DNA of 64,000 bases from Nocardia transvalensis NBRC 15921 (GCF_000308875.1 NZ_BAGL01000057.1:62001-126000), one strand, 5' to 3'. Positions 39,979 through 48,430 are shown, numbered from the stretch's first letter. The notes: generated by a model not told the origin, from the sequence alone. Made by a program: numbers and translations.

Positions 39979-41202
39979 ATGACGACATCCCGAACCGGTG
40001 ATCCGGCGCAGGCCGCGCCGCCGCAGTGGCACGACCGCAAGCGCCGCATGTGGCTGTTCGGCCTGGTGCCGCCCACGGCGATCGTGCTGGCGGTCGGCCT
40101 CGTATGGGCGTTCAATCTGCTCGGCTGGCAGGCCGTATCCCCCGTGTGGTGGTGGATCGGGCCGCTGCTGGTCTACGTGGTGCTGCCGATCCTGGACCGC
40201 TTCTTCGGCCCCGACGGGCAGAATCCGCCGGACGAGGTGATGGAGCAGCTCGAGAACGACCCGTACTACCGCTACTGCGTCTACGCCTACATCCCGTTCC
40301 AGCTCGTGAGCCTCGTGCTGGCCTGCTACTTCTGGACCGCGGGCGATCTGTCGTGGCTCGGCGTCGAGGGTGGTCTGGGGCTGGTGTCGAAGATCGGCCT
40401 CGCCGTCAGCATCGGCGCGATGGGCGGCATCGGCATCAACGCCGCGCACGAACTCGGCCACAAGAAGGACGAACTGGAGCGGTGGCTGTCGAAAGTCACG
40501 CTGGCGCAGACGTTCTACGGCCACTTCTACATCGAGCACAACCGCGGCCACCACGTCCGGGTCGCGACTCCGGAGGATCCGGCCAGCGCCCGTTTCGCGG
40601 AATCGTTCTGGGCCTTCCTGCCGCGCAGCGTCTGGGGCAGTCTGCGGTCGGCCTGGCGGCTGGAGCAGGCCCGGCTCGGGCGAATGGGTAAGCGGCCGTG
40701 GTCGATTCACAACGACGTGCTGAACGCCTGGCTGATGTCGGTGGTGCTGTGGGGCGCGCTGGCGGCGGTCTTCGGCTGGCAGGTGCTGCCGTTCCTGGTG
40801 ATTCAGGCCGTGTACGGATTCTCGCTGCTGGAGACGGTGAACTATCTCGAGCACTACGGGCTGCTGCGGCAGCGCACGGCCTCGGGCCGGTACGAGCGCT
40901 GCACGCCGGAGCACAGCTGGAACTCCGACCACATCGTCACCAACATCTTCCTCTACCACCTGCAACGCCACAGCGATCACCACGCCAACCCGACGCGGCG
41001 CTACCAGACGCTGCGCAGTATGGCGGGCGCGCCGAATCTCCCCAGCGGCTACGCCAGCATGATCACCCTGGCCTATCTGCCGCCGGTGTGGCGGCGGGTG
41101 ATGGATCACCGCGTGCTCGCCCACTACGGCGGCGACATCACCCGCGTGAACATCCAGCCCGGCAAGCGGGATCGGGTGCTGGCCAAGTACGGGGCGCGGT
41201 GA
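39979..41202 (+). CDS. alkB: Alkane 1-monooxygenase AlkB
   Basis: The 407-residue integral membrane di-iron enzyme hydroxylates the terminal carbon of n-alkanes. It has about six hydrophobic segments and the AlkB histidine boxes: NAAHELGHKKDELERW, IEHNRGHHVRVATPEDPASA and LQRHSDHHANPTRRYQ, plus the signature ETVNYLEHYGLLRQ. ATG 39979 lies seven bases from AAGGAG; an adjacent ATG at 39976 is also possible. Its stop overlaps the first rubredoxin start (TGATG). Electrons come from the rubredoxins and reductase downstream. Confidence 0.96.
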   Translation: MTTSRTGDPAQAAPPQWHDRKRRMWLFGLVPPTAIVLAVGLVWAFNLLGWQAVSPVWWWIGPLLVYVVLPILDRFFGPDGQNPPDEVMEQLENDPYYRYCVYAYIPFQLVSLVLACYFWTAGDLSWLGVEGGLGLVSKIGLAVSIGAMGGIGINAAHELGHKKDELERWLSKVTLAQTFYGHFYIEHNRGHHVRVATPEDPASARFAESFWAFLPRSVWGSLRSAWRLEQARLGRMGKRPWSIHNDVLNAWLMSVVLWGALAAVFGWQVLPFLVIQAVYGFSLLETVNYLEHYGLLRQRTASGRYERCTPEHSWNSDHIVTNIFLYHLQRHSDHHANPTRRYQTLRSMAGAPNLPSGYASMITLAYLPPVWRRVMDHRVLAHYGGDITRVNIQPGKRDRVLAKYGAR

Positions 41203-41378
41203 TGGCCCGCTATCGCTGCCCGGTCTGCGACTACGTCTACGACGAGGCCGCGGGCGCGCCGCGCGAGGGCTTCCCGGCGGGGACCCCGTGGTCGGCGGTG
41301 CCGGACGACTGGTGCTGTCCCGACTGCGGGGTGCGCGAGAAGCTCGACTTCGAAACCGTTGCGACGAAAGGTCTTTGA
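41202..41378 (+). CDS. rubA1: Rubredoxin 1 of the alkane operon
   Basis: The 58-residue protein has two iron-binding knuckles, YRCPVCDYVYDEAAG and CCPDCGVREKLDF. The Arg soon after the second CxxCG is a mark of the AlkG1-type rubredoxins, which in other species do not always support AlkB. GFPAGTPWSAVPDDW is the usual rubredoxin core. It starts within the alkB stop codon and is followed one base later by the second rubredoxin. Confidence 0.94.
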   Translation: MARYRCPVCDYVYDEAAGAPREGFPAGTPWSAVPDDWCCPDCGVREKLDFETVATKGL

Positions 41379-41379
41379 G

Positions 41380-41565
41380 ATGACCACGGACTACAGGCTG
41401 TTCCGCTGTGTGCAGTGCGGCTTCGAATACGACGAGGCGCTGGGCTGGCCGGAGGACGGCATCGAACCCGGCACCCGGTGGGACGACATCCCGGAGGACT
41501 GGTCGTGCCCGGATTGCGGTGCGGCCAAGGCGGATTTCGAGATGGTCGAGGTCAGCCGGGCGTGA
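41380..41565 (+). CDS. rubA2: Rubredoxin 2 of the alkane operon
   Basis: The 61-residue protein has FRCVQCGFEYDEALGWPEDG and SCPDCGAAKADFEMVEV, the pattern of AlkG2-type rubredoxins that carry electrons to AlkB. ATG 41380 follows AAAGG by eight bases. Its stop overlaps the reductase start as GTGA. Confidence 0.94.
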   Translation: MTTDYRLFRCVQCGFEYDEALGWPEDGIEPGTRWDDIPEDWSCPDCGAAKADFEMVEVSRA

Positions 41566-42782
41566 GCGGGCAGATCGTCATCGTGGGCGCCGGGATCGCC
41601 GGCGCCACCGCCGCCCGCACCCTGCGCGCCGACGGCTACACCGGCCGCATCGTGCTCGTCGGCGGCGAGGACCGGCTGCCCTACCGGCGGCCGATGGTGT
41701 CCAAGGAGTTCCTGGCGGGGACGGCCGTCGAGCGCCGGGCGCTGCTGGAATCGGCGGAAAGCTGGCGCGACAACGAGATCGACGTCCGTGTCGGCGCCAC
41801 CGTCGAGGAGATCGATGCGGCGCGCGGACGGGTGCGGCTGCACGACGGGACCGTCCTCGGCTACGACAGCCTGCTGCTCGCGACCGGCGCCCGCGCCCGG
41901 CAACTGCCCGGACCGCAGCGCGGGATCCACACCCTGCGCGGCCGGGCCGACGCCGAGGGGTTGCGGACCGCGCTCACGGAGGGCGGCTCGCTACTGGTCG
42001 TCGGGGGCGGGCTGATCGGGTGCGAGGTCGCGGCGACCGCCCGGGGCCTGGGCGCGGAGGTGACCGTCGTGCACGCCGGGCCGCACCCCCTGGACCGGAT
42101 CGCGCCGCCCGTGGTCGGCGCGCACGTCCGAAACCTGCACGCGGACAACGGCGTTACGGTCCACGACGACACGCTGCTGCGGAGTCTCGCGGGAGGCAGC
42201 GGCGGTGTGGTAGCCGAGACCGAGGACGGCCGCCGGTTCACCGCGGCCGTGGCGCTGGTGGCCATCGGCTCCGTCCCCGATATCGAACTCGCCGCGGCGG
42301 CCGGGCTGGAGACCGGCGACGGCATCCTGGTCGACGAGCGCTACCGCACCTCGGCCGAGAGCATCTACGCCGCCGGCGACGTCGCCAGCCGCTACGACCC
42401 CCGCCTCGGCATCCGCGAACGCGGCGAACACTGGAACGGCGCGCAATCCCAGGGTGCCGCCGCCGCCAAGTCGATCCTCGGCGCCACACCCCCGCCGCCG
42501 GAAGTCCCGTGGGGCTGGACCACCCAGTACGGCCACACCATCCAGTTCGCCGGCCGCCTCAGCCCCGCCGACGACATCCTCCTCCGCCGCGCCTCCGGCA
42601 CACCACAATTCACCGCTTTGGCCCGCAGCGAGGGCCGCCTGGTAGGCGCGGTCGCCGTAGGCCGCCCCGCCGACATCCGCGCCGCCCGCGCCCTGATAGC
42701 CCAAGGCGCAGTGCTCGACCCGGCCTGCGCGGACGCGGCGCTAGAGCTGACTGCCCAGAATTTCACCCCGGCAACGCAGTAG
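41562..42782 (+). CDS. rubB: Rubredoxin reductase (FAD-dependent)
   Basis: The 406-residue protein has the FAD fold QIVIVGAGIAGATAARTLRA, the NAD fold LLVVGGGLIGCEVAATARGL at about residues 140-160, and the second FAD motif SIYAAGDVASRYDPRLGIRE. RPMVSKEFLAG and TGARARQLPGP are typical of rubredoxin/ferredoxin reductases of the putidaredoxin-reductase type. It transfers electrons from NAD(P)H to the rubredoxins. GTG 41562 overlaps the rubredoxin stop. A hairpin ten bases beyond its stop probably ends the operon. Confidence 0.94.
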   Translation: MSGQIVIVGAGIAGATAARTLRADGYTGRIVLVGGEDRLPYRRPMVSKEFLAGTAVERRALLESAESWRDNEIDVRVGATVEEIDAARGRVRLHDGTVLGYDSLLLATGARARQLPGPQRGIHTLRGRADAEGLRTALTEGGSLLVVGGGLIGCEVAATARGLGAEVTVVHAGPHPLDRIAPPVVGAHVRNLHADNGVTVHDDTLLRSLAGGSGGVVAETEDGRRFTAAVALVAIGSVPDIELAAAAGLETGDGILVDERYRTSAESIYAAGDVASRYDPRLGIRERGEHWNGAQSQGAAAAKSILGATPPPPEVPWGWTTQYGHTIQFAGRLSPADDILLRRASGTPQFTALARSEGRLVGAVAVGRPADIRAARALIAQGAVLDPACADAALELTAQNFTPATQ

Positions 42783-42792
42783 GCGCGGGGAG

Positions 42793-42817
42793 TTTCCGGC
42801 CAAAAGCGTGCCGGAAA
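42793..42817 (+). terminator. REP-like hairpin, copy 3, after the alk operon
   Basis: TTTCCGGC and GCCGGAAA enclose CAAAAGCGT. It begins ten bases after the reductase stop and is followed by AATAGAG. It can serve as a terminator and is also a member of the repeat family seen at 37907, 37957 and 42946. Confidence 0.65.
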
Positions 42818-42848
42818 ATAGAGAGGCGGCCGATAGCCACGCGGTGAC

Positions 42849-42940
42849 GCTCCTTCCCGGCACGCCGTAATGCTCTTTCCCGGCATGCCGTAATGCTCCT
42901 TCCCGGCACGCCGTAATGCTCCTTCCCGGCACGCCGTAAC
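42849..42940. repeat. Four tandem 23-bp repeats
   Basis: The unit starts GCTCCTTCCCGGCACGCCGT and ends AAT. Copies lie at 42849, 42872, 42895 and 42918, with CC/TT and AC/AT changes (units 2 and 5 read CTCTTTCCCGGCATGCC). A fifth partial unit runs into the hairpin at 42946-42970. Each unit contains CGGC-NN-GCCG, so the repeat seems to have grown out of the REP-like arm. The array fills the gap between the convergent alk and nitroreductase genes. Confidence 0.85.
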
Positions 42941-42945
42941 GCTCT

Positions 42946-42970
42946 TTCCCGGCATGCTTTTGGCCGGGAA
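42946..42970 (-). terminator. REP-like hairpin, copy 4, at the nitroreductase 3' end
   Basis: TTCCCGGC and GCCGGGAA enclose ATGCTTTTG, directly against the nitroreductase stop. It may end that transcript. The loop and arms match copies 1-3. Confidence 0.65.
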
Positions 42971-43627
42971 CTACCAGCTGTCGACGTGGACGATGGGGTC
43001 CAGGGCCTGGCGGGGGCCGGGCTTGAAGTCGGTGCCCTTGGTGTAGGCGACGGGGAGGAGGGCGCCCTGGGAGTACTTGTCGTAGGGGATGCCGAGGAGG
43101 TCGGCGGCCTCGCGCTCGTACATGAGATGCAGTGTGGTCCAGGTGGTTCCGAGGCCGCGCGAGCGGGCCGCGAGGCAGAAGCTCCAGACCGCGGGGAACA
43201 GCGACCCCCAGTGCGAGGCGCTGCGGACGCCGGGCACGTTGTCGGCGCGGCCCTCGAGGCACGGGACCAGCAGGACGGGGACGTCACCCATCCGCTCGGC
43301 GAGGTATTCGGCCGAACTCGAGACGCGCTTGCGCAGCGCGTCGGTCTCGGCGTCGCCCGTGGTCTGATTGCCGAGATAGTCCGGCGTGGACCGGTACGCC
43401 TCGAAACCCCGCCGGTACAACTCCCCCAGCGCCCGCCGTTTCTCGGGATCGGTGACCACGACCCAGTGCCACCCCTGCCGGTTCGAGCCGGTCGGCGCCT
43501 GCACCGCCAGTTCGAGGCACTCGCGGACGACGCCGAGCGGAACCTCACGCTCCAGATCGAGCCGCTTCCGGACGGCTCGCGTCGTCGACAGCAGTTCGTC
43601 CGTGGAGAGGTCCAGTTCGATCGGCAT
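42971..43627 (-). CDS. Nitroreductase family protein
   Basis: The 218-residue protein has the NfsB/FRase fold: TTRAVRKRLDLEREVPLGVV, CLELAVQAPTGSNRQGWHWV with the FMN-binding SNRQ, and GLGTTWTTLHLMYEREAADL with LGIPYDKYSQGALLPVAYTK. It is a dimeric FMN enzyme that reduces nitro compounds, quinones or flavin using NAD(P)H. A GGGAG site precedes the ATG. It ends inside the repeat-rich region. Confidence 0.9.
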   Translation of the reverse strand: MPIELDLSTDELLSTTRAVRKRLDLEREVPLGVVRECLELAVQAPTGSNRQGWHWVVVTDPEKRRALGELYRRGFEAYRSTPDYLGNQTTGDAETDALRKRVSSSAEYLAERMGDVPVLLVPCLEGRADNVPGVRSASHWGSLFPAVWSFCLAARSRGLGTTWTTLHLMYEREAADLLGIPYDKYSQGALLPVAYTKGTDFKPGPRQALDPIVHVDSW

Positions 43628-43676
43628 ATTCCGCTCCCGTCGCCGTGTCGGATGATTCCGCCCGACCGTACATCGG

Positions 43677-44141
43677 TCAGCCCGGCGGCTGCCGCACGGT
43701 GTCGGAATCGTCGACCGCGCTGGACACGAGGTATTCGACGCCGGTGACGATATCGGGGTAGATGCGGATCATCCGGTCGCGCGGGCCGGGCAGGGCGGCG
43801 GGCAGCAGCTCCCGGCACTGCGCGATATCGTCCGGGTCGGTGAGTTCCTCGGCGGCGCCGGTGACGATGACGCACCAGCCGCGCAGCGTCGCGTGGTCGA
43901 TGGTGTCGGCCTCGTAGGCGACGACCTGGCGGTCGGCGCTCAGGGTGGTGCCCGGGTTGGCGTAGATGACGATGGTCTCGTCGACCACCGCGTGATTGAC
44001 CGGCCGGATGGTCGGCAACGCATAGCGCGAGAACACGACACGGCCGAACCGCACGCTGCCCAGCAGCTCCAGCGACTGCGTCACCGACAGTTCTCGCGAC
44101 CCGACCATTTCCTCCACGGTACGACCCCGGCGATCTTCCAC
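43677..44141 (-). CDS. PNPOx-like split-barrel protein
   Basis: The 154-residue protein resembles the pyridoxamine-phosphate-oxidase-like group found in Mycobacterium and Nocardia: LSVTQSLELLGSVRFGRVVF, RYALPTIRPVNHAVVDETIV, NPGTTLSADRQVVAYEADTI and GWCVIVTGAAEEL. Flavin or F420 binding is probable. GTG 44141 is listed; ATG 44108 (MVGSRELSV) with GGAGG two bases away is an alternative. It ends 50 bases before the nitroreductase start and may share its transcript. Confidence 0.82.
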   Translation of the reverse strand: MEDRRGRTVEEMVGSRELSVTQSLELLGSVRFGRVVFSRYALPTIRPVNHAVVDETIVIYANPGTTLSADRQVVAYEADTIDHATLRGWCVIVTGAAEELTDPDDIAQCRELLPAALPGPRDRMIRIYPDIVTGVEYLVSSAVDDSDTVRQPPG

Positions 44142-44402
44142 CTCTGTTGTGTCACTGATAATTCCACGTCCGGCGGGCGGTGGCGAGAAGAATCCGGGTC
44201 TCGGTGGGAAGTACGGGTACTCAGCGGTGCGATTGATGGTCTCACCTGAGGGTATGCCGCCACATGCCGTCGTTAGGGACCAACGACTCTACCGGTCGAC
44301 GAACAGGAACGTAAGCTATGTCGAACATCCTTCTGCACATCGGCGCCCCGGAACTCACCCAGTGGCTGGGGAATCGGCTCGATCCCGACTCAGGAGATGG
44401 AC

Positions 44403-44780
44403 ATGGACGATGTTCTGCTGCCCGTCCGGCCGACCGGCTCGAGCGTCGATGCGATGCTGCCGTCTCACCACTTCTCTGACCCCCTACCGGGGCCCTCGGG
44501 CGATACGGCCGCGTTCGCCGATTCCAGCGACCGCCTGGTCCGTCATCTCTTCGACGTCGGACTGCAATTACACACGCTCCGAGCGGTTTTCGACAGCCCG
44601 GACGCGACGAACGCGGACATCCGCGCGGCCGGCGAGACCGTCGGATCGCTCCTGGACGATCTGGACATGCTCATCCGCGACGCGGGCCTGGCCATGCTCG
44701 CCATGAGCAAGAACCGCACGACGGCCACGAGCAACGGCGACCACCGTCGCCGCAGGCGCCGCCCCTACGGGCACCGCTGA
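44403..44780 (+). CDS. Hypothetical protein with Arg-rich tail
   Basis: The 125-residue protein has a Pro/Ser-rich N-terminus, a helical middle (SSDRLVRHLFDVGLQLHTLR, VGSLLDDLDMLIRDAGLAML) and a basic tail NGDHRRRRRRPYGHR. AGGAG lies six bases before ATG 44403; an in-frame ATG at 44397 directly abuts the site. The helical region resembles small actinobacterial proteins of unknown role. It is the only rightward gene in this stretch. Confidence 0.6.
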   Translation: MDDVLLPVRPTGSSVDAMLPSHHFSDPLPGPSGDTAAFADSSDRLVRHLFDVGLQLHTLRAVFDSPDATNADIRAAGETVGSLLDDLDMLIRDAGLAMLAMSKNRTTATSNGDHRRRRRRPYGHR

Positions 44781-44809
44781 GACCGTGATCGCCGGAGACC
44801 CCGCGTCCC

Positions 44810-45193
44810 TCAGGACATGAAGGGCTCGAGAACGAAGCGCCCGACGGCGATGTACGCGGCGAGGGCCAGGTAGACCGCGTTCAGCGCGACGAACGCGTAC
44901 TCGCCGAGGCGGCCGTGCGTGATCATGGCGCCGACCATGAGCGCGATCCAGCAGACGGCGGTGATCGGGACCAGGACCGGGGCGATATCGAGCACGGCGG
45001 GCAGGATCAGGCCCGCCGCGGCCAGGAGTTCCACGGCCCCCAGGGATTTGACGAAACCGGCGCTCGCGCGAGCGGTCCACTCACCGCCGGGGGCCGCGGC
45101 CAGCTTCTGCTTCGGAATGAACGCCTTGTTGACACCGCCGATCAGCGCGACGGCGGCCAGCAGCCCGGTGGCGATCCACAGTACGAGATTCAT
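44810..45193 (-). CDS. DoxX family membrane protein
   Basis: The 127-residue protein has four hydrophobic segments: NLVLWIATGLLAAVALIGGV, GAVELLAAAGLILPAVLDIA, LVPITAVCWIALMVGAMITH and ALNAVYLALAAYIAVG. The first helix with GGVNK and a short charged loop (PGGEWTARASAGFVKSLGAV) match the DoxX-like group. DoxX proteins are linked to quinol or thiosulfate redox chemistry, but this small type is unassigned. ATG 45193 starts the first helix. Confidence 0.85.
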   Translation of the reverse strand: MNLVLWIATGLLAAVALIGGVNKAFIPKQKLAAAPGGEWTARASAGFVKSLGAVELLAAAGLILPAVLDIAPVLVPITAVCWIALMVGAMITHGRLGEYAFVALNAVYLALAAYIAVGRFVLEPFMS

Positions 45194-45256
45194 GACATCA
45201 AGACGCCGCACCCACGCTCGCCGTGACGCGTCGTGAGCCGGATCACCCGGGCCGGT

Positions 45257-46300
45257 TCAGCGGATCGAGCGGACCTCGGGCTCGGTATCGCTGGCGGCGA
45301 CGGCCGCCGCCTCCGCGAGGAGCTGGTCGAGGTGATAGGGGTAGACAGTCTCGCCCAGCCCGTCCAGTTCGGCGATGTCCTCGGCCGTGCACCACTTGTT
45401 GGCGGTGACGCAGCGGCGTTCCCAGACGGTCGGGTTGGCGGCCTTCGGCTCGAAGGCCGCGATGCGGGCGACGAAGAACAGCTCCTCCGAGCGGACCAGT
45501 TCGCCGTCGAACGGGAACACCGCCACCCGGCGCCAGATCGGGCCGCGCAGCGCCGTGGAATCCACCGCGCGCCCGGTCTCCTCCCACACTTCGCGCACCG
45601 CCGCGGTGCGCAGGGTTTCGCCGGGTTCGATGCCGCCGCCGACGGTGAACCAGAACGGGACGTCGGGAGTCCTGGGGTCGTGGCCGCGCATGAGCAGCAC
45701 CCGGTCCCGGTCGTCGAGCAGCACCACGCGCGCCGAGGTCCGGACGGTATCCACCTCCAGACCCGTCGAGGCGGCGGGCGTCACGCGCTCGGAGATCTCG
45801 AAGTAGGTGGGCAGCGGCGCGGTACCGCCCAGGTGCAGCAGCCGCACCGGGCGGCGGGTGCGCAGGGCCAGGGTGTCGCGCACCGCGTCGTTGTGGAAGC
45901 GGCGGGCGATCAGCACCCGCGCCTCGGCATCGGCCAGTTCGGCCACGAGTTGCGGTGGCAGCAGGGAGATATCGATCGAGGACAGCGCCGCGGCGAGCTG
46001 GTTCTCGGCGGTCTCGCGATCGGACCAGTCGGCTCGTTCGGCCCGGTCCGCGAGGCCGTGCAGGCGGCGGGCCTGCTCCCCGGCCACATCGGGGGCGGCA
46101 TTGGTCAGCGCCAGCGAGACCGAGCGCGCCACCACGGCGCGCCGGGCCAGGGCCGCCTCCAGCGCGTGCCGGGCCTGGTCGCCGCGCACGTGCAGCCGGT
46201 CCAGCCGGTTCGCCGTGGCGTAGGCCCAGCCGCCCGCGGCGACGATCAGGGCCGCGATCAGCGCGAGGACGAGGATCGTGGTCGCGGAGAAGGTGATCAT
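45257..46300 (-). CDS. Membrane-anchored NUDIX hydrolase (Rv2609c-like)
   Basis: The 347-residue protein has an N-terminal membrane helix (ILVLALIAALIVAAGGWAYA), a LemA-like helical region (RGDQARHALEAALARRAVVA) and a C-terminal NUDIX domain. The NUDIX box is GGGIEPGETLRTAAVREVWE followed by ETG, with all key acids present. It hydrolyses a nucleoside diphosphate derivative. Its place at the end of the PIM operon, eight bases after pimA, is the same as in mycobacteria, so it may remove nucleotide by-products at the membrane. Confidence 0.9.
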   Translation of the reverse strand: MITFSATTILVLALIAALIVAAGGWAYATANRLDRLHVRGDQARHALEAALARRAVVARSVSLALTNAAPDVAGEQARRLHGLADRAERADWSDRETAENQLAAALSSIDISLLPPQLVAELADAEARVLIARRFHNDAVRDTLALRTRRPVRLLHLGGTAPLPTYFEISERVTPAASTGLEVDTVRTSARVVLLDDRDRVLLMRGHDPRTPDVPFWFTVGGGIEPGETLRTAAVREVWEETGRAVDSTALRGPIWRRVAVFPFDGELVRSEELFFVARIAAFEPKAANPTVWERRCVTANKWCTAEDIAELDGLGETVYPYHLDQLLAEAAAVAASDTEPEVRSIR

Positions 46301-46307
46301 GCGGCGC

Positions 46308-47432
46308 TCATCCCACGGTCCTCACCCGGGTGTCGCCGACGGTCACCGTCTCGTACACGCGCAGGATCTGCTCGGCCACCACGGGCCAATCGTATTCGCC
46401 GACCACCTGATTCGCGGCCCGGACGAGAGCCTCGCGGCGGTCCGGGTCACCGAGCAGCTCGTTGATCGCCACCGCCAGTCGCGCCGAATCGCCCACGGGG
46501 ACGAGCACTCCCGCCGCGCCGTCGCGCAACACCCGGCGGAAGGCGTCCAATTCGCCGGCCACCACGGGGGTTCCGGCCGCCATCGCCTCCACCAGCACGA
46601 TGCCGAAACTCTCGCCGCCGAGATTGGGGGCGCAGTACACGTCCGCGCTGCGCATCGCCGAGGCCTTCTCCGCATCCGACACCTGGCCGAGGAAGCGCAG
46701 GTGCCCGGCGAGATCGCCCGCCTCGCGGCGCAGGCGCGCCTCGTCGCCGCGGCCGACGATCAGGATCTCGACGTCGGGATGCCGGCGGACCAGTTCCGGC
46801 AACGCGCCGAGCAGTACCGCCATACCCTTGCGCGGTTCGTCGTAGCGGCCCAGGAACAGCACCGTCCCGCCCGGGCGCGGATAGCCCTCCAGACGCGGCG
46901 CGCGCGCGAACCCGGGGACGTCGACGCCGTTCGGGATCTCCACCGCGTCGCTGCCCAGCGCCTCGACCTGCCAGCGGCGGGCCAGCTCGGAGACGGCGAT
47001 CCGGCCGCTGATCTTCTCGTGATAGGGCCGCAGGACGCCCTGAAAGGTGCTGAGCACCAAGGATTTCGTGGTCGAGGTGTGGAAGGTCGCCACGATCGGG
47101 CCCTCGGCGACCTTCAACGCCAGCATGGACAGGCTGGGCGCGTTCGGCTCGTGGATGTGCAGCACGTCGAAGTCGTTCTCGGCGATCCAGCGCCGGAGCC
47201 GGTTGTAGGCGGTGGGGCCGAACGACAGCCGCGCCACCGAGCCGTTGTACGGGATGGCGACGGCCTTCCCGGCGGACACGACGTAGTCCGGCAGCGGGGT
47301 TCCCTCCGCGGCGGGCGCCAGCACGCTCACCCGGTGCCCGCGCTCGATCAGCACCTCCGCCAGCTCGACGACGTGGGACTGCACGCCGCCCGGCACGTCG
47401 AACGAGTACGGGCAGACCATGCCGATCCTCAT
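46308..47432 (-). CDS. pimA: Phosphatidylinositol alpha-mannosyltransferase PimA
   Basis: The 374-residue GT-B glycosyltransferase transfers mannose from GDP-mannose to position 2 of phosphatidylinositol, the first PIM step. MRIGMVCPYSFDVPGGVQSH with the GGVQ loop, DVLHIHEPNAPSLSMLALKV, VLFLGRYDEPRKGMAVLLGA and ESFGIVLVEAMAAGTPVVAG (EX7E motif) are all present. It acts at the inner face of the membrane. ATG 47432 overlaps the patA stop (ATGA). Confidence 0.96.
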   Translation of the reverse strand: MRIGMVCPYSFDVPGGVQSHVVELAEVLIERGHRVSVLAPAAEGTPLPDYVVSAGKAVAIPYNGSVARLSFGPTAYNRLRRWIAENDFDVLHIHEPNAPSLSMLALKVAEGPIVATFHTSTTKSLVLSTFQGVLRPYHEKISGRIAVSELARRWQVEALGSDAVEIPNGVDVPGFARAPRLEGYPRPGGTVLFLGRYDEPRKGMAVLLGALPELVRRHPDVEILIVGRGDEARLRREAGDLAGHLRFLGQVSDAEKASAMRSADVYCAPNLGGESFGIVLVEAMAAGTPVVAGELDAFRRVLRDGAAGVLVPVGDSARLAVAINELLGDPDRREALVRAANQVVGEYDWPVVAEQILRVYETVTVGDTRVRTVG

Positions 47433-48430
47433 GCATCGTCTCCTGCTGTCGCGGTCTCCGTCAGCGCTGCCTGCGCGGCGGCGATCCGGGCCCGCCGAGC
47501 GTCGGACAGATCGGACTCCCACAGCGGTTGCAGCATGTGCCAGTCGGTGGGATGCTCGGCGATGCCGTCCGCGAACCGGTCCGCCAATGCCTGGGTTGCC
47601 GCCGCGACTCCGGCCGAAACGTCCAGGCCCGCGTGGACTTTCATCCCCCAGCCCTCGTGCCCGGCCGCGTCCGTGGTGAACCAGGCGTGCACCGGCAGCA
47701 ACGCGGCGCCGGTCTCGGCGGCGAGCTTCGCCGCACCGGCGGGCATCCAGGTGCGCTCGCCGAAGAACGTGACCGGCACGCCCTTACCGGTGAGGTCGCG
47801 CTCCCCCATCAGGCACACGATCCCGTTCTGCCGCAACCGGTTCGCGAGCTGCGGGAACGGCGGCTGCTCGCCACCGGTGAGCGGGAACACCTCGAACCCC
47901 AGACTCTCGCGATAGGCGACGAACCGGTCGAACAGCGATTCCGGTTGCAGCCGTTCGGCGACCGTGGAGAAGGCGCCGTAGTGCTGCACCAGCCACAGCC
48001 CAGCCATATCCCAGTTACCGGAGTGCGGCAGGACCAAGACGACCCCGCGGCCTCGCGCCAGCGCGGCGTCCAGGTGTTCGATGCCGATCGGCAGAGGTAT
48101 CAACGGTGAGTTCGCCATCGCGACGGGGTCCATCGTCGGCAGCCGGAACGCCTCGCGCCAGTAACGGGCGTAGGACCGCATGCTCTCGCGGATCAGCTCG
48201 TCCGGCACGTCCATCGGGTCCACGCCCAGAACGCGGGAGAGATTGCGGCGCAGCTGGTTCGGCTCTCCCGTCCGGTGCGCGGCCCGGTTGGCCCGCCGCC
48301 CGGCCCAGTTGCCGCCGGCGTCGAACATCCGACGCGCGGCGCCTTCGGGCAGGCCCCGGACGAGCCGCCATCCGGCCGCGTACGCCTTGTCGGTGAGCGT
48401 GGATTTCAAGTCGGCCGGCATGCCGGTCAC
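47429..48430 (-). CDS. patA: Phosphatidylinositol mannoside acyltransferase PatA
   Basis: The 333-residue LpxL-type acyltransferase adds a fatty acid to the mannose of PIM. RGRGVVLVLPHSGNWDMAGL holds the catalytic HxxxxD, and GERDLTGKGVPVTFFGERTW the second conserved block. No long membrane helix is seen, as in other members that attach peripherally. GTG 48430 overlaps the pgsA stop and its own stop overlaps pimA, so the three enzymes are translated in series. Confidence 0.94.
   Translation of the reverse strand: MTGMPADLKSTLTDKAYAAGWRLVRGLPEGAARRMFDAGGNWAGRRANRAAHRTGEPNQLRRNLSRVLGVDPMDVPDELIRESMRSYARYWREAFRLPTMDPVAMANSPLIPLPIGIEHLDAALARGRGVVLVLPHSGNWDMAGLWLVQHYGAFSTVAERLQPESLFDRFVAYRESLGFEVFPLTGGEQPPFPQLANRLRQNGIVCLMGERDLTGKGVPVTFFGERTWMPAGAAKLAAETGAALLPVHAWFTTDAAGHEGWGMKVHAGLDVSAGVAAATQALADRFADGIAEHPTDWHMLQPLWESDLSDARRARIAAAQAALTETATAGDDA

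Noticed and set aside
42849..42970. Possible CRISPR array because of regular short repeats
   Set aside because: The 23-bp units are directly adjacent with no spacers, and no cas genes are present.
44318..44479. A 53-codon frame starting MSNILLHIGAPELTQWLGNR
   Set aside because: It has only a distant AGGA and runs out of frame into the Arg-tailed hypothetical gene, so it was not called.
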